Below, piece after piece: positions 36,775 through 45,473 of a DNA stretch of 64,000 bases (positions within the stretch are counted from its first letter, which is position 1; every line of letters starts with the position of its first letter). Source of the DNA: Photobacterium aphoticum (GTDB lineage: Bacteria > Pseudomonadota > Gammaproteobacteria > Enterobacterales > Vibrionaceae); contig NZ_LDOV01000027.1 of the NCBI RefSeq assembly GCF_001029435.1, positions 124,001 to 188,000 of the forward strand, read 5' to 3'. The notes below the pieces were generated by a model that saw only the letters and a list, made by a program, of their open reading frames with translations, had not been told where the DNA came from and searched no databases. The translations under genes and the position numbers were made by a program.

Positions 36775-37887
36775 ATGACTGTTATGAATACTGAAGCCTT
36801 GTTTCAACCCGTTCAACTGGGTCAACTTTCGCTGAATAACCGTATTGTGATGCCGCCAATGACGCGATCTCGTGCCAGCCAGCCAGGTAATGTCGCCAAT
36901 GACATGATGGCGGCGTACTACGCACAACGCGCTTCTGCCGGTTTGATTGTCGCAGAAGGCACACAGATTTCGCCAATGGGTCAGGGCTATGCCTGGACGC
37001 CGGGTATTTATACACCAGAGCAAATCATGGGCTGGAAAAAAGTGACTGACGCCGTGCATGAACAAGGCGGGGCGATTTTTGCACAGCTTTGGCATGTAGG
37101 CCGAGTGACTCATCCAGACAACATTGGCGGTGAGCAGCCTATTTCATCTTCTGCACTGAAAGCAGAAAACGTGAAAGTGTTCATCGATAATGGTACCGAT
37201 GCGCCGGGCTTTGTGGATGTGGTTGAACCACGCGCCATGACCAAAGCGGATATCCAAATCGTGATTGATCAGTACCGCCAAGCGGCTGTGAATGCGATGG
37301 AAGCGGGCTTTGATGGCATTGAATTGCATGCTGCAAACGGTTATTTGATCAATCAGTTCATTGATTCAGAAGCCAACAATCGTACCGATGAATACGGCGG
37401 CTCGATTGAAAACCGTCTGCGTTTCTTGGGTGAAGTCGTCGCAGCGATGACAGATGCCATTGGCGCTGATCGTGTGGGTGTACGCTTGGCACCGTTTACG
37501 TCACTGAACGGCACGGTGGATGCCACACCTGTTGAAACCTACACTGCTGCAGCGGCACTGCTTGATTCACTGAATGTCGTATATGTTCACATTGCAGAAG
37601 TGGATTGGGATGATGCACCGGATACACCGATGGCATTCAAACACGCTGTGCGTGAAGCCTACAAAGGTGTGCTGATTTATGCGGGTCGTTACGATGCAGA
37701 AAAAGCAGAGTCGGCCTTGCAGGAAGGCTGGGCTGACATGATTGGTTTTGGTCGTCCGTTCATTGCGAATCCAGATTTACCAAGCCGCATTCAGCATGGC
37801 TACCCATTAGCGATGCACGATCCAAACACATTGTTTGGTGGCGCAGAGCAAGGTTTGACGGATTACCCGGCGTACACGTCAGCATAA
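36775..37887 (+). CDS. nemA: N-ethylmaleimide reductase / old yellow enzyme family alkene reductase
   Basis: A 370-residue FMN-dependent TIM-barrel reductase. OYE signatures: NRIVMPPMTRSRA at residues 22-34, HVGRVTHPDN with active-site residues near 105-115, and the FDGIELHAANGYLINQF stretch (residues about 180-200) with His/Asn pairs that bind the substrate carbonyl, then YGGSIENRLRF. NemA reduces electrophilic alkenes, maleimides and nitro compounds with NAD(P)H. It pairs with gloA for electrophile defence. No nemR-like repressor is present beside it. GAGAG lies six bases before ATG. Confidence 0.93.
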   Translation: MTVMNTEALFQPVQLGQLSLNNRIVMPPMTRSRASQPGNVANDMMAAYYAQRASAGLIVAEGTQISPMGQGYAWTPGIYTPEQIMGWKKVTDAVHEQGGAIFAQLWHVGRVTHPDNIGGEQPISSSALKAENVKVFIDNGTDAPGFVDVVEPRAMTKADIQIVIDQYRQAAVNAMEAGFDGIELHAANGYLINQFIDSEANNRTDEYGGSIENRLRFLGEVVAAMTDAIGADRVGVRLAPFTSLNGTVDATPVETYTAAAALLDSLNVVYVHIAEVDWDDAPDTPMAFKHAVREAYKGVLIYAGRYDAEKAESALQEGWADMIGFGRPFIANPDLPSRIQHGYPLAMHDPNTLFGGAEQGLTDYPAYTSA

Positions 37888-37901
37888 TCAGGTAAGACCC
37901 C

Positions 37902-37985
37902 GCGACAGTTTCACTGCGACAGTTTCACTGTGGCAGTCTCACTGTGGCAGTCTCACTGCGACAGCTTCACTGCGACAGTCTCACA
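37902..37985. repeat. 14-bp tandem repeat x6 after nemA
   Basis: Six units of consensus G(C/T)G(A/G)CAGT(T/C)TCACT at 37902, 37916, 37930, 37944, 37958 and 37972, followed by a partial unit. They sit between the nemA stop and a strong terminator. Not CRISPR: no spacers. Confidence 0.9.
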
Positions 37986-38000
37986 GTGACAAAACCATAG

Positions 38001-38040
38001 AAATCGCAGCGTGTTGTTTTCAACATGCTGCGATTTTTTT
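38001..38040 (+). terminator. Long-stem terminator of the gloA-nemA operon
   Basis: AAATCGCAGCGTGTTG (38001-38016), TTTT loop, CAACATGCTGCGATTT (38021-38036), one G-T wobble, then T-run to 38040. Confidence 0.9.
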
Positions 38041-38171
38041 GCTTATCTTCATCGCCGATAATCCTATCACGTAGCTTGTTTATTCAATTTTTCATGTTAG
38101 ACGCCTTGTAACCTGTCCTTGTCACCCGTTTTGAAGCGGAAAGACAGACGTGATGACAGGGAGAAAACAAC

Positions 38172-38645
38172 ATGACATTAGCCTTAAAAGTACCGCCACT
38201 CTTAGTGACTGCGATAGTCGCCGGTTTGATGATTGTGACAGGAAACGGGGCATCGGTAGAAAACCCCAATAGTTCAGCATTAGATGCAGGCACCAAACTT
38301 TGGTTAGCCTGCTGGGTATGGGCTGCGGCGGTCACGATAATTGTGTTCGCTGTTATCAGCTTTAAACGCCATCAAACCACGGTCAATCCCTATGCCTTAG
38401 AGGGAGTTTCTGCGCTGGTGGATTCCGGCATTTTTCGCTATTCCCGCAACCCAATGTATGTCGCCATGGCAATGAGCTTACTGGGTGTTGCCGTGTTGCA
38501 GGGTGCATCGCTATTACTACTGTATGTGGCGGGCTTTATTGTTTATATCACCCAATTTCAAATTAAACCGGAAGAAGCATTCTTGCAGGAGAAATTCGGT
38601 GTCGTTTACGTGGAATACTGCCAACAAGTACGGCGCTGGTTATGA
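38172..38645 (+). CDS. Isoprenylcysteine methyltransferase-like membrane protein (copy 1)
   Basis: A 157-residue protein with four hydrophobic segments. The family signature is residues 95-150: Y-S-RNPMYVAM, then a helix and EEAFLQEKFGVVYVEYCQQVRRWL, matching the ICMT/PEMT-like (NnrU-related) SAM-methyltransferase group. The bacterial substrate is unknown. GGGAGAAAACAAC precedes ATG. A paralogue lies at 42850; they share the same motif plan and an ending QVRRW. Confidence 0.75.
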   Translation: MTLALKVPPLLVTAIVAGLMIVTGNGASVENPNSSALDAGTKLWLACWVWAAAVTIIVFAVISFKRHQTTVNPYALEGVSALVDSGIFRYSRNPMYVAMAMSLLGVAVLQGASLLLLYVAGFIVYITQFQIKPEEAFLQEKFGVVYVEYCQQVRRWL

Positions 38646-38807
38646 TGCTGCTTGTGATACGGCTTGATACGGTTCGGGATGGCAGAAGAGAGAGAACGAC
38701 GTTTAGACGAGGTTTTTAATCAGCGATGAGAGGAAACCATAGGACAAATTATCCAGTCGATTTATCATAGGCCGTTATAGGTAATGAATAAACAATGAGA
38801 TAAGTCG

Positions 38808-39566
38808 ATGTCCAAGTCTTTCGAGAAACAGCCTTCAGGTAACCCAGCGCCAGTCAGTAAATTGTATAGCCAGTATGCAGAGCAATATGATGCGGCGGTA
38901 CAAGATAATGTTTTTAACGCCCATTATGAACGTCCGTCACTGCAAGCATTAATCGGTGAGGTTGCTGGTTGTGATGTGCTGGACTTGGGCTGTGGTACCG
39001 GCGTATATGCACAATACATGCTGGATAATGGAGCAGAGAAACTGACTTGTATCGACTATTCACCAGAGATGGTCGAGATAGTGAATCGTAAGTTTAGTGG
39101 CAGTTTTGGTGACCGTGTCACGTGTTACGCGCAAGATTTGTCAACGGGTTTGCCTAACGAAGCCGATGAAAGTATGGATTTGGTGATCTCACCGCTGATG
39201 ATCCATTACCTGGAAGATCTGACGCCGTTGTTTTCTGATATTGCGCGTGTGCTGAGAAAAGGCGGCCGCTTTGTATTCTCCACCCATCACCCGTTTGCAG
39301 ATATTGAATGCTCTACTTCGGGTAACTATTTCGAGCGTGAAATTGTGCGCGATGTGTGGGATACCGTTGGGGTACCGGTGGATGTGCAATTCTACCGCCG
39401 TTCACTGACTGAGATCATGCAAGCCATTTCAGGCAGCGGTATGGTGGTGACGGGGATGAATGAAGGCATGGTGAGTGAAGCGGTAAAAGCCATGTCGGCC
39501 GATCACTACGCGTTCTTGTCAACCAAGCCGAATTTCATCTTTATCGCCTGTCAAAAACCGGCTTAA
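38808..39566 (+). CDS. Class I SAM-dependent methyltransferase
   Basis: A 252-residue soluble methyltransferase with a Rossmann-type SAM site: motif I VLDLGCGTGVYA (residues about 61-72), motif II acidic residue in CIDYSPEM, motif III MDLVISPLMIHY. It resembles ubiquinone/menaquinone (UbiE-like) and small-molecule methyltransferases; the acceptor is unknown. It is 31 bp upstream of the kinase gene, so co-transcription is likely. Confidence 0.85.
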   Translation: MSKSFEKQPSGNPAPVSKLYSQYAEQYDAAVQDNVFNAHYERPSLQALIGEVAGCDVLDLGCGTGVYAQYMLDNGAEKLTCIDYSPEMVEIVNRKFSGSFGDRVTCYAQDLSTGLPNEADESMDLVISPLMIHYLEDLTPLFSDIARVLRKGGRFVFSTHHPFADIECSTSGNYFEREIVRDVWDTVGVPVDVQFYRRSLTEIMQAISGSGMVVTGMNEGMVSEAVKAMSADHYAFLSTKPNFIFIACQKPA

Positions 39567-39597
39567 GCACGCCAGCGATATAACACAAGGAGTGTGA

Positions 39598-40134
39598 ATG
39601 ACTACCCCGATCTTGTTTATTTTCTCTGGCTTGCCGGGTGCAGGCAAATCTACCTTGGCACAAAGGCTCGCCCGTGAAACCGGCGCGGTATATCTGCGGA
39701 TTGATACCATCGAACAAGCGTTGAGAGACTTGTGCCAGTTCAAGGTAGAGGGCGAGGGATACCGCCTCAGTTACCGTGTGGCAAAAGACAATTTGCTGCA
39801 AGGGAACAGTGTGATAGCAGACTGCTGTAACCCTATTTCGCTGACCCGTGAAGAATGGCAACAAGTCGCCATAAGTGCTGGGGCGCAGTATCTCAACATC
39901 GAAGTGTATTGCGGTGATCAAAATGAACACCGCTTTCGCGTAGAACATCGCGAAAATACCGTGACGAATATGGCGTTGCCAACCTGGGCCGATGTACAGC
40001 AGCGACATTATGAACCTTGGGATGCACAGGCTATCACCAGCGGCAAACTTATTCGTATTGATACCCAAGGCGAATCCGTTGACGTATCGGTACGTGCGTT
40101 GCTCGAAGCATTGATGCGTTGCGAACTATTCTAA
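39598..40134 (+). CDS. P-loop kinase (AAA_33-type)
   Basis: A 178-residue small-molecule or polynucleotide kinase-like ATPase. Walker A GLPGAGKST is at residues 10-18, followed by LAQRLARETGAVYLRIDTIEQAL with the Asp of the substrate-binding helix, and a late HRENTVTNM region. AAGGAG lies ideally before the ATG. Closest groups are chloramphenicol phosphotransferase-like, gluconate kinase-like and zeta toxin-like proteins, so the substrate is open. Its last codons begin an 11-bp repeat. Confidence 0.75.
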   Translation: MTTPILFIFSGLPGAGKSTLAQRLARETGAVYLRIDTIEQALRDLCQFKVEGEGYRLSYRVAKDNLLQGNSVIADCCNPISLTREEWQQVAISAGAQYLNIEVYCGDQNEHRFRVEHRENTVTNMALPTWADVQQRHYEPWDAQAITSGKLIRIDTQGESVDVSVRALLEALMRCELF

Positions 40135-40156
40135 AACTATTCTAGAACTATTCTAA
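40124..40156. repeat. 11-bp tandem repeat x3 spanning the kinase stop codon
   Basis: AACTATTCTAA (40124-40134), AACTATTCTAG (40135-40145), AACTATTCTAA (40146-40156). The first unit contains the kinase gene's stop; each unit also carries an in-phase-shifted TAA or TAG, giving redundant stops in the other frames. Confidence 0.85.
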
Positions 40157-40242
40157 TGGTGCGTTTTTATCGTGCGTTCTAGTTATACGTTTTGATGAAT
40201 AGCGCGCTCTGATGAGAGCTGCGTTGAAAGGAGAATAACGAG

Positions 40243-41535
40243 ATGGGAAAGGAAGCCATCAGTGATGTTCATAAAAGCGACGCTCATAAAAGCGATGATC
40301 ACACACGCTATGACTACATTGTCATTGGCGGGGGGATTGTCGGTGTTTCGACGGCGTGGCAATTGCAGCAACGTTATCCGGACAAATCCGTTTTATTGTT
40401 AGAAAAAGAAGCGGCGTTGTCGTGCCATCAAACAGGCCATAACAGTGGCGTGATCCATGCCGGTGTCTATTACGCGCCGGGCAGTCTGAAAGCCTCGTTC
40501 TGTAAAGCAGGTGTTGAGGCGACCAAAGCCTTCTGTGCGGAACACGATATCGCGGTCGAAAACTGTGGCAAATTGCTGGTGGCGACGGATGATGCCGAAT
40601 ATACCCGTATGTTGGCACTGTACGACCGCTGTCTGGACAATGGCATTGATGTGCAATTGTTAGATGCCGCACAACTGAACGAGGCCGAGCCCAATATTGT
40701 GGGATTAGGCGCAATCAAAGTCGCGACCACCAGTATTGTCAATTACCGTGAAGTCACCGAGAAAATGGCGGCGGCGTTTGAAGCGTTGGGTGGGCGCGTG
40801 ATGCTCAATACGGCGGTGACAGGGCTGGAAGATACGCAACACGGTGTGCGCGTGACCGTGTGTTCTGAGACGGTGCGTGTAGAACAAGCATCGTCACAGG
40901 TTTATCTCGGTGGTTTCTTGGTGGTCTGTGCAGGTCTGATGGCCGATCGCATGACGCACATGATGGGGTTGCCGACCGACTTTCAAATCATCCCATATCG
41001 TGGTGAATATTACCGTCTGCCTGAAAAACACAATCAGATCGTCAATCACCTGATTTATCCTATCCCCGATCCGGATTTGCCATTTTTGGGTGTGCATTTA
41101 ACCCGCATGATTGATGGCTCTGTGACTGTCGGACCCAATGCGGTGCAAGGGTGGAAGCGAGAAGGTTACGGCACCTGGAATGTGGACTGGCAGGATATCC
41201 GCGACATGCTGGGCTTCCCTGGGTTTTGGAAAGTCACTGCGAAGCATTTGAAGGTGGGACTGAAAGAGTTTAAAAACTCGTGGTGGAAACCGGGTTATTT
41301 AGCGTTGGTGAATAAGTACTGCCCGCAAATTACCGAGCAGGATTTACTGCCATATCCGGCGGGGATCCGCGCTCAGGCCGTTTTAAAAGATGGCTCCTTA
41401 GTCCATGATTTTCTGTTTGCCGAAAGTGCGCATAGTTTGCATGTGTGCAATGCGCCATCACCTGCAGCGACTTCAGCGATTCCGATTGGCCAGTACATTT
41501 GCGATAAAGTGGCTGATAAGGAAGCCAGTCTATAA
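40243..41535 (+). CDS. lhgO: L-2-hydroxyglutarate oxidase
   Basis: A 430-residue FAD-dependent oxidoreductase. The dinucleotide-binding motif is at residues about 27-40 (VIGGGIVGVSTAWQLQQ). Then EKEAALSCHQTGHNSGVIHAGVYYAPGSLKA and AINPY-like family blocks, including FDGSVTVGPNAV-type TVGPNAVQ, and a closing APSPAATSAIPIG, match LhgO (YgaF). It oxidises L-2-hydroxyglutarate to 2-oxoglutarate and passes electrons to the quinone pool. The N-terminus carries a charged extension with HKSDAHKSDDH, not part of the fold. AAGGAG is nine bases before ATG. Confidence 0.9.
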   Translation: MGKEAISDVHKSDAHKSDDHTRYDYIVIGGGIVGVSTAWQLQQRYPDKSVLLLEKEAALSCHQTGHNSGVIHAGVYYAPGSLKASFCKAGVEATKAFCAEHDIAVENCGKLLVATDDAEYTRMLALYDRCLDNGIDVQLLDAAQLNEAEPNIVGLGAIKVATTSIVNYREVTEKMAAAFEALGGRVMLNTAVTGLEDTQHGVRVTVCSETVRVEQASSQVYLGGFLVVCAGLMADRMTHMMGLPTDFQIIPYRGEYYRLPEKHNQIVNHLIYPIPDPDLPFLGVHLTRMIDGSVTVGPNAVQGWKREGYGTWNVDWQDIRDMLGFPGFWKVTAKHLKVGLKEFKNSWWKPGYLALVNKYCPQITEQDLLPYPAGIRAQAVLKDGSLVHDFLFAESAHSLHVCNAPSPAATSAIPIGQYICDKVADKEASL

Positions 41536-41584
41536 AGGGTGGGGTGTATGGTTTTTGCTGCACGTACAAAATGTCGAGCCACAA

Positions 41585-41610
41585 AAAAGCCAGCGCGAAC
41601 GCTGGCTTTT
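41585..41610. terminator. Terminator with CGAA tetraloop between lhgO and the DUF3010 gene
   Basis: AAAAGCCAGCG (41585-41595), CGAA, CGCTGGCTTTT (41600-41610). A and T runs on both sides allow bidirectional use. Confidence 0.85.
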
Positions 41611-41648
41611 GACACGAGAGGCATCATAACGAGGATGCAAACACGTGA

Positions 41649-42074
41649 TTATTTTTGGCTAAGGTACGCATAGCCAGTCATGAATGCCGCTTCTTGGAAC
41701 TGACGAAGGCCAGTTGCACGGAAGTCGATACCCAGTGGGTTACGCTTCATGCTTTGCTTGATGTCTTGGTTAGACATGAAGTCCACTTCAACACCGTCAA
41801 TCAACTGAATAGCGGCTTCTAGTTTGAAACCTACAGAGCTGCCTGCAAACTTACCACGGGTTTCGCGCTCACGGATCACAACGCGGTCAATTTGGTAGTC
41901 TTCAAGTAGCTTGTGGAACGTCTGCTGGAATTTGCGCATCTGCTCATTGTCCAGCGAGTCCTGCATGATGAACTTTTGTGAACGGCACTCAGGAATATCA
42001 AACAGACCGTTACTTTTTGTAAGAAGACAGATTACTGCTTCGTTGCTACGTAGCTCAACAGCACAAATTTTCAT
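41649..42074 (-). CDS. DUF3010 family protein
   Basis: A 141-residue soluble protein conserved in gamma-proteobacteria. It opens MKICAVELRSNEAVICLL and continues to a central DRVVIRERETRGKFAGSSVGFKLEAAIQL. The alternating strands and the acidic pair of the first half look like an RNase H/RuvC-type fold, but this is inference and no catalytic set is complete. Monocistronic. Physiological role unknown. Confidence 0.8.
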   Translation of the reverse strand: MKICAVELRSNEAVICLLTKSNGLFDIPECRSQKFIMQDSLDNEQMRKFQQTFHKLLEDYQIDRVVIRERETRGKFAGSSVGFKLEAAIQLIDGVEVDFMSNQDIKQSMKRNPLGIDFRATGLRQFQEAAFMTGYAYLSQK

Positions 42075-42189
42075 GTAAACACCTAAATATTTAGTTAGCG
42101 GGGTATTGTAGGCAAAAGTGTGGCAAATGTCAGATTTTTCATGTGGCCAGCCGATATTTTCTTATGCCTTACCGATACCTGAAATCGGA

Positions 42190-42699
42190 TCACTCTGCGT
42201 AAATCGACCCGGCGTTATCCATCTGTGTCAGCAGCAGGCGGGTATCAAACTCCAGCTGGTGATAATCGGGCTCCATGTGACAACACAACTGGTAAAACGC
42301 CTTATTGTGCTCCTTCTCGCGCACGTGTGCCAATTCGTGCACCACAATCATGCGCAGCAAAGGCAAGGGCGCATTTTTGAAGATAGATGACACGCGAATT
42401 TCATTTTTGGCTTTCAGTTTGTTGCCATGCACGCGAGACACAAAGGTGTGCAAACCCAACGCGTGGTTTACCACGTGGATTTTACTGTCGTAGGCGACCT
42501 TGCTGATCGGTGCGGATTTACGCAGGTATTGGTTTTTAATTTCCATCACAAAGTCATAAAGCGCTTTTTCTGATTGAATATCGTGACAATGCGGGTATTT
42601 TTTTAGCAGGAACTTTTTCAGTTTATCCTCTTTAATCAGGTTTTGAACCTGAGCCGTCAGGTTGGCGGGATAGCCTTGCAGGTATTTGAGTTCTTGCAT
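42190..42699 (-). CDS. YgjP-like zinc metallopeptidase (DUF45)
   Basis: About 169 residues. The active-site motif HELAHVREKEHNKAFY, a zinc-binding HExxH with a third His downstream, places it in the WSS/DUF45 metallopeptidase group. Two domains: an N-terminal helical part beginning LKYLQGYPANLTAQVQ and the peptidase core. Cellular target unknown. Start ATG 42699 is chosen because family similarity begins at LKYLQGYP; the Shine-Dalgarno sequence is weak, and 17 extra residues are possible upstream. Confidence 0.8.
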   Translation of the reverse strand: MQELKYLQGYPANLTAQVQNLIKEDKLKKFLLKKYPHCHDIQSEKALYDFVMEIKNQYLRKSAPISKVAYDSKIHVVNHALGLHTFVSRVHGNKLKAKNEIRVSSIFKNAPLPLLRMIVVHELAHVREKEHNKAFYQLCCHMEPDYHQLEFDTRLLLTQMDNAGSIYAE

Positions 42700-42849
42700 T
42701 ATTGTTCGCTTATGGATGATGGAAAGGGCGGATTTTAACGACCTAACCAACCGCGTGCAAGATCAGGGCTGAATCGCTAAGCAAGGTGGGAAGAAGAGGA
42801 TACACAATGAAATCATCGAATGGCATCAAGAAGAATCAAGGATAAGAAC

Positions 42850-43317
42850 ATGGAATTACGTTTACCGCCACCATTACTGATGTTGCTGACTTTGGCCGGT
42901 ATGTATGGTTTGTCGCACTATTGGCCGTATTATCATTTTGCTTTCCCTGAGCCGTGGACGCAGGTTCAGTGGGGAATCATGGTTATCCTGTGTCTGGTGG
43001 GTGTCCTGTTGGGCTTAGCCGCTGTGCGCTCTTTTGCTATTGCCAATACCACCATTGATCCGCGCTATCCCAAGAACACGTCGAGATTGGTGACCTCCGG
43101 CATTTACCAGCATAGTCGTAATCCGATGTACCTTGCTTTACTGTGCTTCTTGTTGGCGGCCTTTGTGTACTTTTCTGCGCTATCAAATGTGATCATGTTG
43201 TTACTTTTTGTCCTTTACATGAATCATTTCCAGATTGCGGCGGAAGAAGAAGTTTTGCAGGCAATGTTTGGTAAGCGTTACACGAAATACTGCCAAGAAG
43301 TGAGACGTTGGTGTTAA
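42850..43317 (+). CDS. Isoprenylcysteine methyltransferase-like membrane protein (copy 2)
   Basis: A 155-residue membrane protein with four hydrophobic segments and the signature HSRNPMYLALLC then AEEEVLQAMFGKRYTKYCQEVRRW. AGGA lies eight bases before ATG 42850, where the hydrophobic N-terminus starts (ELRLPPPLLMLL). It shares the C-terminal signature with copy 1 at 38172; the N-terminal halves differ. Same uncertain substrate. Confidence 0.75.
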   Translation: MELRLPPPLLMLLTLAGMYGLSHYWPYYHFAFPEPWTQVQWGIMVILCLVGVLLGLAAVRSFAIANTTIDPRYPKNTSRLVTSGIYQHSRNPMYLALLCFLLAAFVYFSALSNVIMLLLFVLYMNHFQIAAEEEVLQAMFGKRYTKYCQEVRRWC

Positions 43318-43472
43318 TGACTGGTTAGCGAGCGCAATATTGGCGGATTAAAGAGAAGCGAAGCCAGTTACCAAGGTACCATGACAACACGGTGAAAAAA
43401 TCCTGACTATGATTAATAGAGATGCGATGCATATCACGTTTGTCGTCACATTGTAATCATAAGGAGTCAGCG

Positions 43473-43880
43473 ATGGGATTGAAATGTACATGGCAACAAA
43501 ATGTGCTGCCAATGCTCCGTTTACCATTAGCCTGCTTATTTGCCAAAGGGGATGATGTCACATTCATACGTCCGGCTTTTCAGCACGATCAACCTTGTGG
43601 TGCCAACAAACACCTCCATCTGCTATCACAAGCTAAACGCGAAATTGTGGCGTTAAAAATGGCCATCAAACAAGCGGGCTTTCAGTTGAGTGAAATAGTG
43701 CGGGCAGAAGTGATTTTGTCGCAGGATGTGGACGAATACCAATTGGGTGAATTGTGCGAATTGCTGGAGTCTCTACCCGGCGAAGTTGAAGTGCATTATG
43801 AAGAAAACGGGCTGTTGGCGCGGGATATTCCCTTAGCCAGTACCCAGTTGATTGCCATTGAAGCCATGCTGACTCACTAA
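43473..43880 (+). CDS. Divergent RidA-like protein
   Basis: A 135-residue protein. The C-terminal half (residues 55-130) has the RidA/YjgF pattern: an amphipathic helix AKREIVALKMAIKQAGFQLSEIVRAEVIL, then the Arg-containing LLARDIPLASTQLIAIEAML strand that in RidA carries the imine-hydrolysing Arg. The N-terminal half does not contain the typical YSQAV/SGQ motifs, so the active site may be incomplete and the true reaction uncertain. AAGGAG is seven bases before ATG. Confidence 0.55.
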   Translation: MGLKCTWQQNVLPMLRLPLACLFAKGDDVTFIRPAFQHDQPCGANKHLHLLSQAKREIVALKMAIKQAGFQLSEIVRAEVILSQDVDEYQLGELCELLESLPGEVEVHYEENGLLARDIPLASTQLIAIEAMLTH

Positions 43881-43978
43881 ACCTTTTATGGCTGTGAGCA
43901 TTCCAGACGGAGCATCCAGATTTAGGATGAGTTAAATGGGCCAGATGGATAAATCAGTGTAAGGGTAACCCAGACGAA

Positions 43979-44004
43979 AGGGCGCAGCGATTGTGCCCTT
44001 TTTT
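43979..44004 (+). terminator. Terminator
   Basis: GGGCGCA (43980-43986) and TGTGCCC (43992-43998) with one wobble, followed by six T. Confidence 0.7.
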
Positions 44005-44076
44005 GTGCTTGTCATAGCCACTTAGGTATACACTTGAGACAGCAAGCGCGTATTACACATTCTCAGGAGGCAGGGT

Positions 44077-44454
44077 ATGACCAACATACACGGTATTCAT
44101 ATTGATGTGGAACAAGTCGGCAACCAAATCTTCATGGAAATTAAAGCCATCGGTACGCTGACGCATAGCGATTATGAAAAAATAACGCCACTCATTGAAG
44201 ATGCCATGGAAGGAATAGAGCATCCCATCATCAATGTTTATATCGACGGTACCGAATTTGAAGGTTGGCAACTGCAAGCCGCGTGGGACGATTTGAAATT
44301 GGGCCTAAAACACGGGCGCAAATTTCACAAAGTCGCCATTTATGGCAACCAGCGTTGGCAAGAAGTTATGAGTAAGGTCGGCGGCTGGTTCATTAGCGGT
44401 GAAGTCCGCTACTTTGATGACTCTATCGATGCGATAAATTGGTTGCGTGTGTAA
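44077..44454 (+). CDS. SpoIIAA-like (STAS-fold) protein
   Basis: A 125-residue protein with the SpoIIAA-like domain pattern: MEIKAIGTLTHSDYEKITPLI, then the VYIDGTEFEGWQLQAAWDDLKLGLKH segment and a final VRYFDDSIDAINWL. Such proteins are stand-alone STAS-like regulators in many bacteria with unknown partners. GGAGG-rich sequence lies just upstream. Function not specified. Confidence 0.8.
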   Translation: MTNIHGIHIDVEQVGNQIFMEIKAIGTLTHSDYEKITPLIEDAMEGIEHPIINVYIDGTEFEGWQLQAAWDDLKLGLKHGRKFHKVAIYGNQRWQEVMSKVGGWFISGEVRYFDDSIDAINWLRV

Positions 44455-44701
44455 GGTAGCAGACTCAGGGGAAAATGGGTTACGAGTAAAAATTCGTATG
44501 GCCTTGAAATATCGATTGAATTAACATGGATGCATAAGGTGTGATGCTGTCGTTTGCATAAGATAAAAGTGATGCCATTAAAGACAGCTCACCGATTAAC
44601 AAGGATGTATACCCAACCGATTACGCGTTGGGTGTACCCTTTTATTGTTCGGCAAATGGTGAAAAGCCGTTTGCTGTTTATTTTTGGGGTATAACCACAT
44701 C

Positions 44702-45394
44702 ATGAGCCATTTAAAAACAGAACGAGCAAACAAGAAAGCCCTATTAGGCTGTGCGCTGTGCTTATCTTTGCTTCCTGCAACCGTATGGGCTGAGGCGACA
44801 GATGCACCAGCGGTGGAATCTGAGAAGAATGCATCACAATACTTTTTTGGTGTGCGCGGTGGCGGCAGCCTAATGGGTAACGATGACAGTGCTGTATTTG
44901 CCAATGGCGGTACTGTGGATTCTGATGACGGTGGTATTGGTGCATTTGGTGCGTTTGATATTGGTATGTATATGCCCAATGACACAGGGCGTGTGTATTA
45001 CAGTTTTGAATTTCACCGTTCGACCACCCAGTTTGAAGGCAAAGATGCTTACGACACACAAGCCATGCTGCATGTGATCAGTGCTGATCACTTCTTTAAG
45101 CCCAATTTGAATGTGCGTCCTTTTGTGGGCTTACACTTTGGTTACGCTTTTGCTGAGACAGATTCGGACTTCCCTGACAGTTACGACGACAGCGGTATCG
45201 TGTTCGGTGTGCAGGCAGGTTTAGGCTGGGAAGTGACACAACGTTTGGCGCTGGAAGTAGGGCTGCGACACACCATGATGCCGTCAACACGACGTTCATG
45301 GCAGGCAGAAACTGAGAGCGGTGAAGCAGTCACGGTTGAGTCACAATTGAAAGGTGTCAGCTCAGCGTATGCAGGGGTGAACTACCGATTCTGA
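44702..45394 (+). CDS. Outer-membrane beta-barrel protein
   Basis: About 230 residues: signal peptide (KKALLGCALCLSLLPATVWAEA), short acidic linker, then a barrel domain of OmpA-like/OmpW-type with alternating strands (YFFGVRGGGSLMG, RVYYSFEFHRSTTQFEG, LALEVGLRHTMM) and an aromatic C-terminus ending NYRF, the Bam signal. Function may be structural or a small-solute channel. A Met five codons upstream in the frame is disregarded because the signal peptide begins at 44702. Confidence 0.75.
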   Translation: MSHLKTERANKKALLGCALCLSLLPATVWAEATDAPAVESEKNASQYFFGVRGGGSLMGNDDSAVFANGGTVDSDDGGIGAFGAFDIGMYMPNDTGRVYYSFEFHRSTTQFEGKDAYDTQAMLHVISADHFFKPNLNVRPFVGLHFGYAFAETDSDFPDSYDDSGIVFGVQAGLGWEVTQRLALEVGLRHTMMPSTRRSWQAETESGEAVTVESQLKGVSSAYAGVNYRF

Positions 45395-45473
45395 CGGATT
45401 AACCTACCTGTTTACTCAGAAATTAAGCTGCGTATAATGCCATGCCGCAACCTGAATCAATAAGGACTTCAAT

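Noticed and set aside
36457..37113. 218-codon minus-strand frame opposite gloA and nemA
   Set aside because: It is the shadow of two clearly identified genes; length alone is not support.
37902..37985. CRISPR-like array
   Set aside because: Units are contiguous 14-bp repeats with no spacers; no cas genes are present.
39541..40068. 175-codon minus-strand frame opposite the P-loop kinase
   Set aside because: The plus-strand frame has a Walker A motif and a good Shine-Dalgarno sequence; the opposite frame has no motif.
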